Assembly (NCBI RefSeq): GCF_021729845.1
Contig: NZ_CP063397.1
Location: 2,990,001 to 3,054,000 of the forward strand
Reading direction: 5' to 3'
DNA from: Rhizobium sp. SL42
Lineage (GTDB): Bacteria; Pseudomonadota; Alphaproteobacteria; Rhizobiales; Rhizobiaceae
DNA length: 64,000 nt
Both the position numbers and the translations under genes were made by a program. This document shows, piece after piece, positions 19,636-27,727 of the stretch. Within the stretch, counting starts at the first letter, position 1; the number at the start of each line of letters is the position of its first letter. The notes under the pieces were generated by a model. It searched no databases. It was not told the origin of the DNA and worked only from the letters and a program-made list of their open reading frames with translations.

Positions 19636-20150
19636 GCGAGCGGCCTCGTATCTTTGGCATTTCCGGTTGGAAGAATTCCGGCAAGACCGGGCTTGCGGTG
19701 AGGCTGGTGGAAGAATTCACCCGCCGCGGCTATCGCATATCGACCATCAAGCATGCCCACCACGACTTCGATATCGACAAGGTCGGCGCCGACAGCTACC
19801 GCCATCGACAGGCCGGAGCCACGGAGGTCGTCATCGTCTCCGGCACCCGGTTTGCCATCATGCATGAACTGCGCGGCGCAGCCGAGCCATCCTTCGAGGA
19901 GATACTGGCGCGCATAGGTCCTTGCGACCTAGTCCTGATCGAGGGCTATAAACGCGAGGCCGTACCCAAGATCGAGGCGCGGCGGCTTGAGGCGAACAAC
20001 CGCGAACCGCTTTCCCCGACCGATCCGTACATCGTGGCAATCGCTGCCGACCATCCCGTGGACGACACCACCCTCCCAATCTTCGATCTCGACGATACGA
20101 TCACAATCGCCGACTTCGTCGCCGAAGTGACTGGCCTCACCCGCCTATAA
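19632..20150 (+). CDS. mobB: Molybdopterin-guanine dinucleotide biosynthesis adaptor MobB
   Basis: MobB is a P-loop GTP-binding adaptor that helps MobA make MGD. The 172-aa product has the Walker A motif GWKNSGKTGL near residues 12-21, then STIKHAHHDFDIDKVGADSYRHRQAGA, typical of the family, and LVLIEGYKREAVPKIE, a Walker B-like segment. Length fits (about 170 aa). It overlaps mobA by 4 bp and so is translationally coupled to it; together with moaA upstream this is a cofactor-synthesis locus. Confidence 0.95.
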   Translation: MSERPRIFGISGWKNSGKTGLAVRLVEEFTRRGYRISTIKHAHHDFDIDKVGADSYRHRQAGATEVVIVSGTRFAIMHELRGAAEPSFEEILARIGPCDLVLIEGYKREAVPKIEARRLEANNREPLSPTDPYIVAIAADHPVDDTTLPIFDLDDTITIADFVAEVTGLTRL

Positions 20151-20174
20151 CGCACAAAGGTTCAGACAGAAAAA

Positions 20175-20198
20175 GGCCGCCGGATCTCTCCGGCGGCC
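20175..20198 (-). terminator. Terminator of the OmpA-family gene (also after mobB)
   Basis: GGCCGCCGGA and TCCGGCGGCC form a 10-bp stem with a TCTC loop. On the minus strand it is followed by TTTTTCTGTC, a good intrinsic terminator for the gene ending at 20226. It lies between convergent genes and may serve both. Confidence 0.85.
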
Positions 20199-20225
20199 CT
20201 TCAATGATCTTCGATAAGCTAAAGC

Positions 20226-22547
20226 TTACCGGTTCGCTGCAGCGGCCGGGCGCACCAGCGACGTCACGCGGCGGATCGCGACACGGCGGTTCTGCTGTTC
20301 GCCGGCTTCCGTGCGGATCTTCAGATAACGTTCGCCGTAGCCCTGAACCGACATGTTTTCCGGCGGAATGCCGTAGACTTCGGTGAGGAGGTTGGCCACC
20401 GTTTCGGCACGTTGGTCGGACAGCACCAGATTGGCACGGTCGGAACCGACGGCATCGGTATGGCCCTCGATCAGGAAGACTTCGCCCGGATCCTTTTCAA
20501 GCAACTGCTCCATGGCGGCTGCCACCTGGCGCAGGGTCTTCGCCTGTGCCAGCGGAACTTCGGCCGACCCTGACGGGAAAGTGATCGTATCGAGGTCGAT
20601 ACGGCGCACCTTGTCGCGCAGGCGGGCAGACGACTTCACTTCATCGATCGAGTAGACACGCTCGACACGCTCGACCGGCGGACGACCCAGAAAATCATAG
20701 TAGTCACGATCCGGCTCGCGTGACGTGCTGACGATATAGTCCTGGACCGGAATCGTCAGCCGCATCGGCGGCAGGGAGTAGCCAACGTCGACGAAGACCT
20801 GCGGACGCTCCTCGTCGGCTTCCGGCGAATACATCATCACATATTCTTCTCCGTCACGCGTGATGCGCGAACGCAGCACGATATCGCCATACCTATTGTA
20901 GATCGTCACCAGGCGCGAACCGTTCGAACGCACGATCGTCTCGCGGGTGCGACCACGAGAAAGTTCTTCGTAGAACGTCTCTTCCGAGTCATAGCGCAGG
21001 CGCTGACGGTCGTCGCCACGCACCACGATCTGGTTGCCGACATTGATGATCGTACGGTCATCGATCTGCTCGATCACCTTCACTTCAGTCACCTGGTTGA
21101 CGACGTTGTTCTGAATGATCGTGTTGTTCGTGACATTGTTGTTGGTCACATTGTTGGTGATGTTCGTCGCGTTGTTGGTCACAGATGTCGGAACGGCAAA
21201 TGCCGGCGCTGCATCGAGCTTGGTGCCGGTTTCCGCGACAGTCGCCTGGATGACCTGGCTCTCCACCTGGGCGCCCTCGGCCTGCGCGGCAGCGTCGGTT
21301 TCCGGGGCAGGTGCGACCTCTTCCGCGGCGCGCAACTGCGTCCTTTGCTCGCGCGACGCCTGACCACCGGCATTGTCGGCGTCCTTGTCGCTGTCGAGCA
21401 CGGCCGCGCCGCCTTCGACCGGCAACACGACTGTTTCGGATGTCTGCGACGGATCTGCGGCGATTTCCTGTTTCTGCTCCTCGGTCTGCGTCTCGACAAG
21501 TTCCGGCACAGGTTGATCGACCGGCGGTTCAACGGCAGGCACGACGACCTGCTCAGCTGCCGGCTGTTCGGCCGGCGCGGCTTCACCAGTGGTCTGTCCG
21601 CTGTCAGCCGGAGCTTCGGCTGGCGCTTCGGCAGGGGTGTCGGTTGCCGGTGCCTCGGTTGCTGGCACCTCGGGTGCTGGTGCTTCGTTTGCCGGAGCCG
21701 GCTGTTCAGCCGACGGCTCTACAGGAGGTGCTTCCGCAGGCGTTTCTGCGGCCGGGGCCTCTTCTGTCTGTGGCTGTTCGGCAGGGGCCTGTTCTGCTGG
21801 CGGCGCGGCTTCCGGCACCGGGCAAGCTTCGGCGCTGGCCGCCTGGGAGCCGTCGGTACATGTGACCATGGCTGCAGGTGCGTCGGCTGCGGGCTGTTCG
21901 GCCTGTTGCTGCGCTGCCTGTTCTTCCGCAGCCTTGCGAGCGGCTTCTTCTTCTGCGGCTTGCTGCGCGGCCTGTGCCTCAGCCTCGGCGCGTTGCGCCT
22001 CCTCGGCAGCAGCCTGTTGAGCGGCCTGTTCGTCAGCCGCCTTCTGTGCTTCCTGCTGAGCCTGCTGCTCGGCGGCTTGGCGGGCAGCCTCTTCTTCGGC
22101 GGCCTGCTGCGCGGCCTGGGCCTCGGCTTCGGCGGCGCGCTGGGCCTCCTCTGCGGCAGCCTGCTGTGCGGCCTGTTCTTCGGCAGCCTTCTGCGCTTCC
22201 TGCGCGGCCTGCTGCTCAGCAGCCTGACGGGCAGCTTCTTCTTCAGCGGCGCGTTGTGCTTCTTCCGCGGCGGCCTGCTGCGCAGCTTGCGCTTCCTCGG
22301 CCTGGCGTGCGGCCTCCTGCTCTGCCGCGCGCTGGGCATCGCGCGCGTTGCACGCGTCCTGATCAGCCGCTTCCGCACCATCGCTGCAGACAACCGCCTG
22401 AGCCAGCTGGATCAGGCCTTCCTCGGCCTGGCGCGACTGCGATTTCGTCTGTGAATAGCCAATGGTCGATGCCATGACGGGTTTGGCCAGTACCGCCATT
22501 GAAAGCACCGGTATGGCCACCGTGTTCAGCAATCTGTTTTTGAACAT
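20226..22547 (-). CDS. Large OmpA-family protein with Ala/Glu/Gln and Asn-rich repeats
   Basis: This 773-aa envelope protein has a signal peptide (PVLSMAVLAKPVMA), a charged coiled-coil-like region made almost only of Ala, Glu, Gln and Arg (residues 70-220), a Pro/Ala/Glu-rich stretch to about 350, an Asn/Thr/Val-rich run (about 454-482, e.g. NITNNVTNNNVTNN), a conserved-looking middle domain (RLRYDSEETFYEELSRGRTR), and a C-terminal OmpA peptidoglycan-binding domain (FLIEGHTDAVGSD, LSDQRAETV, NRRVAIRR). The last part should anchor it to the cell wall while the long extended parts span the periplasm. Two Cys pairs (CSDGAEAADQDAC and CTDGSQAASAEAC) flank the coiled region. Role unknown; probably structural. 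Confidence 0.88.
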   Translation of the reverse strand: MFKNRLLNTVAIPVLSMAVLAKPVMASTIGYSQTKSQSRQAEEGLIQLAQAVVCSDGAEAADQDACNARDAQRAAEQEAARQAEEAQAAQQAAAEEAQRAAEEEAARQAAEQQAAQEAQKAAEEQAAQQAAAEEAQRAAEAEAQAAQQAAEEEAARQAAEQQAQQEAQKAADEQAAQQAAAEEAQRAEAEAQAAQQAAEEEAARKAAEEQAAQQQAEQPAADAPAAMVTCTDGSQAASAEACPVPEAAPPAEQAPAEQPQTEEAPAAETPAEAPPVEPSAEQPAPANEAPAPEVPATEAPATDTPAEAPAEAPADSGQTTGEAAPAEQPAAEQVVVPAVEPPVDQPVPELVETQTEEQKQEIAADPSQTSETVVLPVEGGAAVLDSDKDADNAGGQASREQRTQLRAAEEVAPAPETDAAAQAEGAQVESQVIQATVAETGTKLDAAPAFAVPTSVTNNATNITNNVTNNNVTNNTIIQNNVVNQVTEVKVIEQIDDRTIINVGNQIVVRGDDRQRLRYDSEETFYEELSRGRTRETIVRSNGSRLVTIYNRYGDIVLRSRITRDGEEYVMMYSPEADEERPQVFVDVGYSLPPMRLTIPVQDYIVSTSREPDRDYYDFLGRPPVERVERVYSIDEVKSSARLRDKVRRIDLDTITFPSGSAEVPLAQAKTLRQVAAAMEQLLEKDPGEVFLIEGHTDAVGSDRANLVLSDQRAETVANLLTEVYGIPPENMSVQGYGERYLKIRTEAGEQQNRRVAIRRVTSLVRPAAAANR
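21918..22286 (-). repeat. Coding tandem repeat, three Ala/Gln/Glu units
   Basis: Within the OmpA-family gene, residues 88-125, 126-174 and 175-210 are three imperfect units that each begin AAQQAAAEEAQRA and end with E/DEQ or EEQ. They are 38, 49 and 36 residues long; the middle unit holds an extra AEAQAAQQA segment. The similarity at DNA level suggests recent unequal duplication. Confidence 0.75.
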
Positions 22548-22915
22548 GCCTTGCGTTTCCTTCCCTTAGTCCCGCCTGGGGTCGACGATGGTCAAACCAT
22601 CCAGACTGCAACTTTTATTCTGTTTCGCCGATTCTATGGAACCGAGCCTCGCCAAGAACCTAGGTTCGATCAAATTAACCCCACCTGAACGAGCGGGACG
22701 CCGTTTTGCTCCATGCGGCCTGTGCGTGAAATAGGGCGCGACCGCTGGTTTCAACACAAGAAAAACACGCTAATTTTTGGACCTCTACGGTTTCCTGTTG
22801 ATTTCAGCGGGAAAACCAGACGAATATTGGGCCCAAGTGTGGCCGATCAATTGCCGCACCGACCACGGATAGCCGCCAACAAAAACAAACGGCATCCACC
22901 AACAGAGAGGATCAC
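22548..22915. other. Intergenic region between the OmpA-family gene and the ABC binding-protein gene
   Basis: This 368-bp gap lies between divergent genes and should hold both promoters. It contains the 12-bp palindrome at 22656-22667 and the AGAGAGGA ribosome binding site of the binding-protein gene at its right end. No gene is supported inside. Confidence 0.5.
22656..22667. promoter_or_regulatory. 12-bp palindrome upstream of the OmpA-family gene
   Basis: GAACCTAGGTTC is a perfect palindrome 109 bp upstream of the OmpA-family start and 249 bp from the ABC binding-protein start. A possible operator; no regulator can be named. Confidence 0.3.
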
Positions 22916-23689
22916 ATGCGTATTCCCACACGTTTCTTGGCTGCAGCTTCGATCGCCGCACTGTCGCTGTTTGCTGGCGCAGCATTGGCGCAGGAAAAGA
23001 TCATCATCGGGACCGAAGGCGCATATCCGCCGTTTAACAACCTGGAAGCCGACGGTACCCTCGTCGGCTTTGACATCGACATCGCCAAGGCGCTTTGCGA
23101 CGAGATGAAGGTCACCTGCGAATTCGTGACGCAGGATTGGGACGGCATCATCCCGGCTCTCCAGGCCAAGAAGTTCGACGCGATCATTGCATCCATGTCG
23201 ATCACCCCGGAACGTCTTGAGAAGGTCGACTTCTCCAAGAAGTACTACAACACACCGCCGGCTGTTGCCGTGCCGAAGGACTCCCCGATCACCGACGTTG
23301 CCGGTTTGAAGGGCAAGACGCTTGGCGCCCAGTCCTCGACCACGCACGCCAACTATGCCGAAAAGCATATGGCTGATTCCGAGCTCAAGCTTTATCCGAC
23401 CGCTGACGAATACAAGCTCGACCTCGAAGGCGGTCGTGTGGACGCCGTCGTCGACGACATCGTCGTTCTGTCTGAATGGGTCAAGTCGGACGCCGGCACC
23501 TGCTGCAAGATCCTGACTCCGCTTCCGGTCGATGTCGACATCAACGGCCAAGGCGCCGGTATTGCCGTCCGCAAGGGCGAAACCGCGCTTGCGGACAAGT
23601 TCACGGCAGCAATCGCTGGCATCCGTGCGAGTGGCAAGTACAAGGAAATCAACGACAAGTATTTCGACTTCGACGTTTACGGCCAGTAA
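22916..23689 (+). CDS. Periplasmic amino-acid-binding protein (ABC, family 3)
   Basis: The 257-aa product is a secreted family 3 solute-binding protein: signal peptide with AGAALAQ cleavage site near residue 26, then IIIGTEGAYPPFNN, FDIDIAKALCDEM and DFSKKYYNTPP, the standard pattern of lysine/arginine/ornithine- or histidine-type binding proteins. It delivers a polar, probably basic amino acid or an opine-like compound to the two permeases downstream; the exact ligand cannot be told. GAGAGGA lies 6 bp before the ATG. A hairpin with a T-run between this gene and the permeases would let more binding protein than permease be made. Confidence 0.93.
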   Translation: MRIPTRFLAAASIAALSLFAGAALAQEKIIIGTEGAYPPFNNLEADGTLVGFDIDIAKALCDEMKVTCEFVTQDWDGIIPALQAKKFDAIIASMSITPERLEKVDFSKKYYNTPPAVAVPKDSPITDVAGLKGKTLGAQSSTTHANYAEKHMADSELKLYPTADEYKLDLEGGRVDAVVDDIVVLSEWVKSDAGTCCKILTPLPVDVDINGQGAGIAVRKGETALADKFTAAIAGIRASGKYKEINDKYFDFDVYGQ

Positions 23690-23714
23690 CCGCCGGATCG
23701 CCAATACGATTGCG

Positions 23715-23743
23715 AATGGCGGAAGTTCTATGCTTCCGCCATT
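23715..23743 (+). terminator. Attenuator-type hairpin between binding-protein and permease genes
   Basis: AATGGCGGAAG and CTTCCGCCATT form an 11-bp stem with a 7-nt loop followed by TT. It sits 26 bp after the binding-protein stop and 59 bp before the first permease, as expected for a partial terminator inside an ABC operon. Confidence 0.8.
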
Positions 23744-23801
23744 TTGCATTTCATGCTGAAGCAATAATCAAATGCGGGCAAACCGCTAAGGGGGATATGG
23801 C

Positions 23802-24605
23802 ATGAGCGGATTGTTTTCCGCGCTGGGCTCAGTCTGGGCGTGGATCGGGCATGTGTTTGATCCATTCTGCGGGCCAGCCGGCGTGTTCACCCTGCTCGCT
23901 GGCGACGGCATCATATCATGCGGCGCGGTGGGATGGGGCGACGAGATCGCCTTGGGCGTCAAGGTTACCATCACGCTTGCCGTGATTACCCTGCCCTTCG
24001 GACTGATGCTCGGATTCATGATCGCTCTGGCGATGCAATCGGAGGAACGAAGCCTTCGCAGTGCCGCCGGTATCTACACAACCATCTTCCGTGGCCTGCC
24101 GGAACTGTTGACGCTTTTCATTGTCTACTACGGCTTCCAGATGCTGATCCAGACAATGCTGTCCTGGTTCGGCAGCGAACAGCGTGTCGAGATCAATGCC
24201 TTCTTTGCAGGCATGCTGGCTCTGTCCGTGGTGTTCTCATCCTATTGTTCCGAGGTACTGCTCTCGGCATTCCGCGCCATACCGAAGGGACAATATGAAG
24301 CTGGCAGCGCCGTTGGCCTATCCCGGCGACGCACCATGTGGCTCGTCATCGTGCCACAGCTGATCCGAATTGCCCTCCCCGGACTTGGAAATCTCTGGAT
24401 GAACCTGCTGAAGGATACCGCGCTGGTCTCCGTCATCGGCCTTTCCGACATCCTGCGACAAACAGGGGTGGCGGCCAAGGTCAGCAAGGAAGCCTTCTTC
24501 TTCTACGCACTGGCCTGCGCGCTATACCTCGCCCTCGCCACTCTTTCGTCGGTCGGCATCAATGCCCTTGCCCGATGGAGCAACCGTTCGGGAGCCAGCC
24601 GATGA
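23802..24605 (+). CDS. Amino-acid ABC transporter permease (HisQ-type)
   Basis: The 267-aa inner-membrane permease has an N-terminal periplasmic or amphipathic region, then helices typical of the His/Glu/Gln/Arg permease family (VTITLAVITLPFGLMLGFMIAL), an FRGLPELLTLFIVYYG segment, and the EAA loop that docks the ATPase (FRAIPKGQYEAGSAVGLSRRR). It pairs with the second permease, whose ATG overlaps its stop (ATGA). No ATPase gene follows, so the ATP-binding subunit must be supplied from elsewhere. Confidence 0.92.
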   Translation: MSGLFSALGSVWAWIGHVFDPFCGPAGVFTLLAGDGIISCGAVGWGDEIALGVKVTITLAVITLPFGLMLGFMIALAMQSEERSLRSAAGIYTTIFRGLPELLTLFIVYYGFQMLIQTMLSWFGSEQRVEINAFFAGMLALSVVFSSYCSEVLLSAFRAIPKGQYEAGSAVGLSRRRTMWLVIVPQLIRIALPGLGNLWMNLLKDTALVSVIGLSDILRQTGVAAKVSKEAFFFYALACALYLALATLSSVGINALARWSNRSGASR

Positions 24606-25432
24606 GTTTTGCCCTCGATCTGATTCCCGCACGTCCGGCTCCGCCAATTGCCGCAAGGGTTCTCACTCCGGCACGCGTGATCGGCTATATCGCCCTCGCG
24701 ATCTGGGCACTTTTCGGTGTCGGGCTCGTCTATATGATGATCAACAACTGGGACACCGACAAGTTTGTCCGATATGGCCCACGCTATCTCCAGGGCCTTG
24801 GCACAACCCTTGGCCTGGTCGTCACCTCGATTACCCTTGGCGCAGTGCTCTCGGTACCCGTTGCATATGCGCGTATGTCGAGCAACAAGCTGCTGAACAC
24901 GATATCCTACCTCTATGTCTATGTGTTTCGTGGCACGCCGATGCTCGCCCAGATCTATCTGATCTATTATGGCCTGGGTTCGTTTCGGCCGCAGATCGAG
25001 TCCATCGGCCTCTGGTGGTTCTTCCGCGAAGCCTGGTATTGCGCGGCCTTTTCAATGACACTCAACACCGCTGCCTACCAGGCAGAAATCCTGCGTGGCG
25101 CTATCCAGAGCGTGCCGCGTGGCCAGACGGAAGGCGCCAATTCCCTCGGCTTGCCGACCTCCGTAACCTTCTGGAAAATCATCCTGCCCCAGGCTTTGAT
25201 CGTGGCGCTGCGCCCCTACGGCAACGAAATCATCCTGATGGTCAAGGGTTCGGCCGTCGTCGCTGTTGTCACCGTGCTCGACCTGATGGGACAGACCCGC
25301 TATGCCTTCTCGCGCACATTCGACTACCAGACCTATCTCTGGGCTGCGATCTTTTATCTCACGATCGTCGAGGCCCTGCGTCACACTTGGGCCTGGCTGG
25401 AGACACGCCTCACGCGCCATCTGAAGCGATAG
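24602..25432 (+). CDS. Amino-acid ABC transporter permease (HisM-type)
   Basis: This 276-aa partner permease has a first helix at IGYIALAIWALFGVGLVYMM, the family segment YLYVYVFRGTPMLAQIYLIYYG, and the EAA loop GAIQSVPRGQTEGANSLGLPTS. With the preceding permease it forms the channel for the amino acid captured by the binding protein at 22916. Start and previous stop overlap by 4 bp. A very strong terminator follows, closing the operon without an ATPase gene. Confidence 0.92.
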   Translation: MSFALDLIPARPAPPIAARVLTPARVIGYIALAIWALFGVGLVYMMINNWDTDKFVRYGPRYLQGLGTTLGLVVTSITLGAVLSVPVAYARMSSNKLLNTISYLYVYVFRGTPMLAQIYLIYYGLGSFRPQIESIGLWWFFREAWYCAAFSMTLNTAAYQAEILRGAIQSVPRGQTEGANSLGLPTSVTFWKIILPQALIVALRPYGNEIILMVKGSAVVAVVTVLDLMGQTRYAFSRTFDYQTYLWAAIFYLTIVEALRHTWAWLETRLTRHLKR

Positions 25433-25434
25433 GA

Positions 25435-25478
25435 CAAAGCCTTGGCAGCACTCGTGCATGAGGGCTGCCAAGGCTTTG
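25435..25478 (+). terminator. Strong intrinsic terminator of the amino-acid ABC operon
   Basis: A perfect 15-bp stem (CAAAGCCTTGGCAGC with its complement at 25464-25478), 14-nt loop, with a T-rich tail including TTTTTT about 10 nt later. It begins 3 bp after the last permease stop. Confidence 0.92.
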
Positions 25479-25640
25479 ACTTTCCTGATTTTTTCACGCA
25501 CCACCTCAAGGTTAATGCGCAATTAACTATCTGATGGTTCCATGATCCACAGGGCCCGCGTTGGTCGCGGCCCCGGTCGGTTGCGGAAGCGCGTCACCGT
25601 CCGCACCGATCCCCAGACAAGGGATACGGAGCGAACAAGC

Positions 25641-25907
25641 ATGAACAACGAAATGGAACTGATGCTGAAGGGCTATGGTCTCACCACGGCCCAGATCCTC
25701 TATCGCCTGCCCGACCATCCGTTGCTGCTGCAGACCTATGTCTGGCAGCAATACGATCTGGCGCCGGACTTTCCAGAAATGAAGGGCTTCCTTCGCTTCT
25801 GGCAGGACAAGATCGAAGGGCCGATTCATTCTGTCCAGTATGTTCATCAGAAGATGATAGGCGCCAGCGAATGGCGCGCCCTGAAGGGCGAATTCATCCT
25901 GCATTGA
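25641..25907 (+). CDS. Usg-family protein
   Basis: The 88-aa product matches the small Usg-type proteins of rhizobia: MELMLKGYGLTTAQILYRLPDH at the start, YVWQQYDLAPDFPEMKGFL, and IEGPIHSVQYVHQKMIGASEW to the end. The family is often mislabelled after aspartate-semialdehyde dehydrogenase or tryptophan-synthase neighbours; its real role is unknown. It is soluble, with no signal peptide. GGAG-like GGATACGGAG lies 12 bp upstream of the chosen ATG. It follows the strong operon terminator and converges on the DUF2270 gene 10 bp away. Confidence 0.85.
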   Translation: MNNEMELMLKGYGLTTAQILYRLPDHPLLLQTYVWQQYDLAPDFPEMKGFLRFWQDKIEGPIHSVQYVHQKMIGASEWRALKGEFILH

Positions 25908-25917
25908 GGTCGCACGG

Positions 25918-26658
25918 TCAGACGTGCGCATCGCCATGCGACAGTTCGCCATCTTCGGGATCGCGGTACAAAACCGCGATAAGAATTGCGAGATAGAATA
26001 GCCCGACCGCAGCCAGAATGATGAGGCCATGAATTGGCCCCAGATGCGCATTCGCAACCACTTGCCCGAAGCTAGTCACAAACTCGACGGGCACTTCGTC
26101 AGGCTGCAATTTCGGGCTTGAGATCTTCAGCGTCCAGGCCAGCAACAATATCACGTACATCCAGCCATAGTTGCGCCGGATGCGTCGAAACAGTGCCTCG
26201 CGATATTCGATCAGAAACACCGGCTTGCGCAGGCTGTCGGCTATGACTTCCGCCCAGTTGCTTTTCAACTCCGGCCGCGGGCAAAGCGCCTGCGCAAAAT
26301 AATGACGCTCCAACTGCCTAACCCGCGCGCGGTAGACATCGAAAAAACGATATCGTCGCGCTTCGATCATCAGGAATACCGATATCAGAAGCATGGCGAA
26401 CAGGATGACGCCATGATGTGACGTTGGCGTTGAGAGCGAAACCGACAGTAGACCTGCGACCACCGTCATTGACCAGTTGGATGTCCGGTCTATGCGATCG
26501 CGCCAACTGGTCATGCGCCCCATTTCTCCACGATAATAGTGGATGATCATATTGGCTTTTTCCGCAGAAGTAGCCGGCAATGTCGGCGCAGTTCCCGAAG
26601 CCGCCGTAGCCGCCGACGGTTCGATGCTGACGTGTTTTGCTTCCAGCTCTCCAGACAT
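25918..26658 (-). CDS. DUF2270 inner-membrane protein
   Basis: The 246-aa product fits the DUF2270 family. After a variable Ala/Ser/Thr-rich N-terminus (about 35 residues) come ANMIIHYYRGEMGRMTSWRDRIDRTSNW, two close membrane helices (SMTVVAGLLSVSL and GVILFAMLLISVFLM), an EARRYRFFDVYRARVRQLE segment, then two further helices (MYVILLLAWTL and LIILAAVGLFYLAILIAVLY). No function is known. GGATGTC upstream of the ATG is a moderate ribosome binding site. It is divergent from the methyltransferase gene. Confidence 0.85.
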   Translation of the reverse strand: MSGELEAKHVSIEPSAATAASGTAPTLPATSAEKANMIIHYYRGEMGRMTSWRDRIDRTSNWSMTVVAGLLSVSLSTPTSHHGVILFAMLLISVFLMIEARRYRFFDVYRARVRQLERHYFAQALCPRPELKSNWAEVIADSLRKPVFLIEYREALFRRIRRNYGWMYVILLLAWTLKISSPKLQPDEVPVEFVTSFGQVVANAHLGPIHGLIILAAVGLFYLAILIAVLYRDPEDGELSHGDAHV

Positions 26659-26816
26659 GACATCCTAACCCCGATAGCGCCTTCCTTGCCATACTCTACC
26701 AGTCCGGCAAAGATGCGGCAGGCCCAACTATCTCGCCTCCACATTGCCATTCCGGCGCCGAGCAGCTAGAGCCACAGCCAAGGGCCGGAAAGCGGCCGAG
26801 ACCACAAGGAGCCGCA

Positions 26817-27629
26817 ATGGCCAAGATCGACGAAGAAGCATTGGCCGAGGCCTATAATCGCGCGCTGGCGCTCGAAAAATCCGGAGACATCGACGCTGCC
26901 GTAAAAGCCTATGCCGAAGTGCTGGACATTGATCCCGAGGATCACGGTGGAGCATCTGTCCGTATCGCGGCACTCGGGCGTGGCGATGCACCACCCAAAG
27001 CGCCCGACGCCTATGTCGAAACGCTCTTTGACCAGCATGCCGAAGCCTTCGAGGACATCCTCGTCGAGCAGCTTGGTTATGCCGTGCCAGCATTGGTGCG
27101 CCAGCGCCTCCAGACACTTGGCCTCGGCCCATTCAAGCGCATGCTTGATCTGGGATGTGGCACCGGCCTCACTGGCGGCACCCTGCGCGACATGGTCGAT
27201 GACATCACCGGCATAGATATCTCTGAAAACATGGTCGAAATCGCCCATGAAAAGGATCTCTACGAGACCCTGTATGTCGCGGAAATCGAAGATTTTCTCG
27301 AAGATAATGACGACAAGGCCTTCGACCTGGTCACCGCGACCGACGTACTGCCTTATCTCGGGGCGCTGGAGCCGCTGTTCTTCGGCGCAGCGGAAAACAT
27401 GGTCGACGGTGGCCTGTTCATCTTCTCGTCCGAGACACGCCCGGCCGACGTCATGGCCGGCCGTCCCTACATGGTCGGTCCGCACCAGCGCTTCATCCAC
27501 GCCGAGGACTATGTCCGCGAACGCCTGGCCGCCACCGGCTTTGAAATCGTCGAAATCATCGACATCAACGTGCGCATGCAGGACGGCGAACCGTCTCCCG
27601 GTCACCTGGTCATTGCTAAAAAGAAGTAG
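26817..27629 (+). CDS. TPR-containing SAM-dependent methyltransferase
   Basis: The 270-aa protein starts with a single TPR-like helical repeat (AYNRALALEKSGDIDAAVKA, residues 12-31, continuing to LDIDPED), then a class I methyltransferase core: SAM-binding motif LDLGCGTGLTGG near residue 110, acidic strand GIDISENMVEIA, FDLVTATDVLPYLG, and a C-terminal EIVEIIDINVRMQDG strand. Such TPR-methyltransferases are common in rhizobia, but their substrates (probably small molecules or proteins) are not known. It is a single-gene unit, closed by a good terminator before the next gene. Confidence 0.88.
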   Translation: MAKIDEEALAEAYNRALALEKSGDIDAAVKAYAEVLDIDPEDHGGASVRIAALGRGDAPPKAPDAYVETLFDQHAEAFEDILVEQLGYAVPALVRQRLQTLGLGPFKRMLDLGCGTGLTGGTLRDMVDDITGIDISENMVEIAHEKDLYETLYVAEIEDFLEDNDDKAFDLVTATDVLPYLGALEPLFFGAAENMVDGGLFIFSSETRPADVMAGRPYMVGPHQRFIHAEDYVRERLAATGFEIVEIIDINVRMQDGEPSPGHLVIAKKK

Positions 27630-27660
27630 CCGCAATCGAGGATTGCTATATGCAACCACA

Positions 27661-27684
27661 GGGCGTCACCGATTGGTGGCGCCC
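27661..27684 (+). terminator. Intrinsic terminator after the methyltransferase gene
   Basis: GGGCGTCACC and GGTGGCGCCC form a 10-bp stem (one G-T pair) with a GATT loop, directly followed by TTTTTT. It separates the methyltransferase gene from the unknown membrane protein gene. Confidence 0.9.
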
Positions 27685-27727
27685 TTTTTTGTTCTTGCTA
27701 GGCTTTCCCGCAAATGGGGGATGGCAA

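Noticed and set aside
21345..22454. Forward frame of 369 codons rich in Leu, Gly and Arg
   Set aside because: Antisense of the Ala/Gln/Glu repeat region of the OmpA-family gene; its composition follows directly from the repeat codons.
24338..25461. Alternative forward frames across the permease genes
   Set aside because: They overlap genuine permease frames with clear family motifs; out-of-frame shadows.
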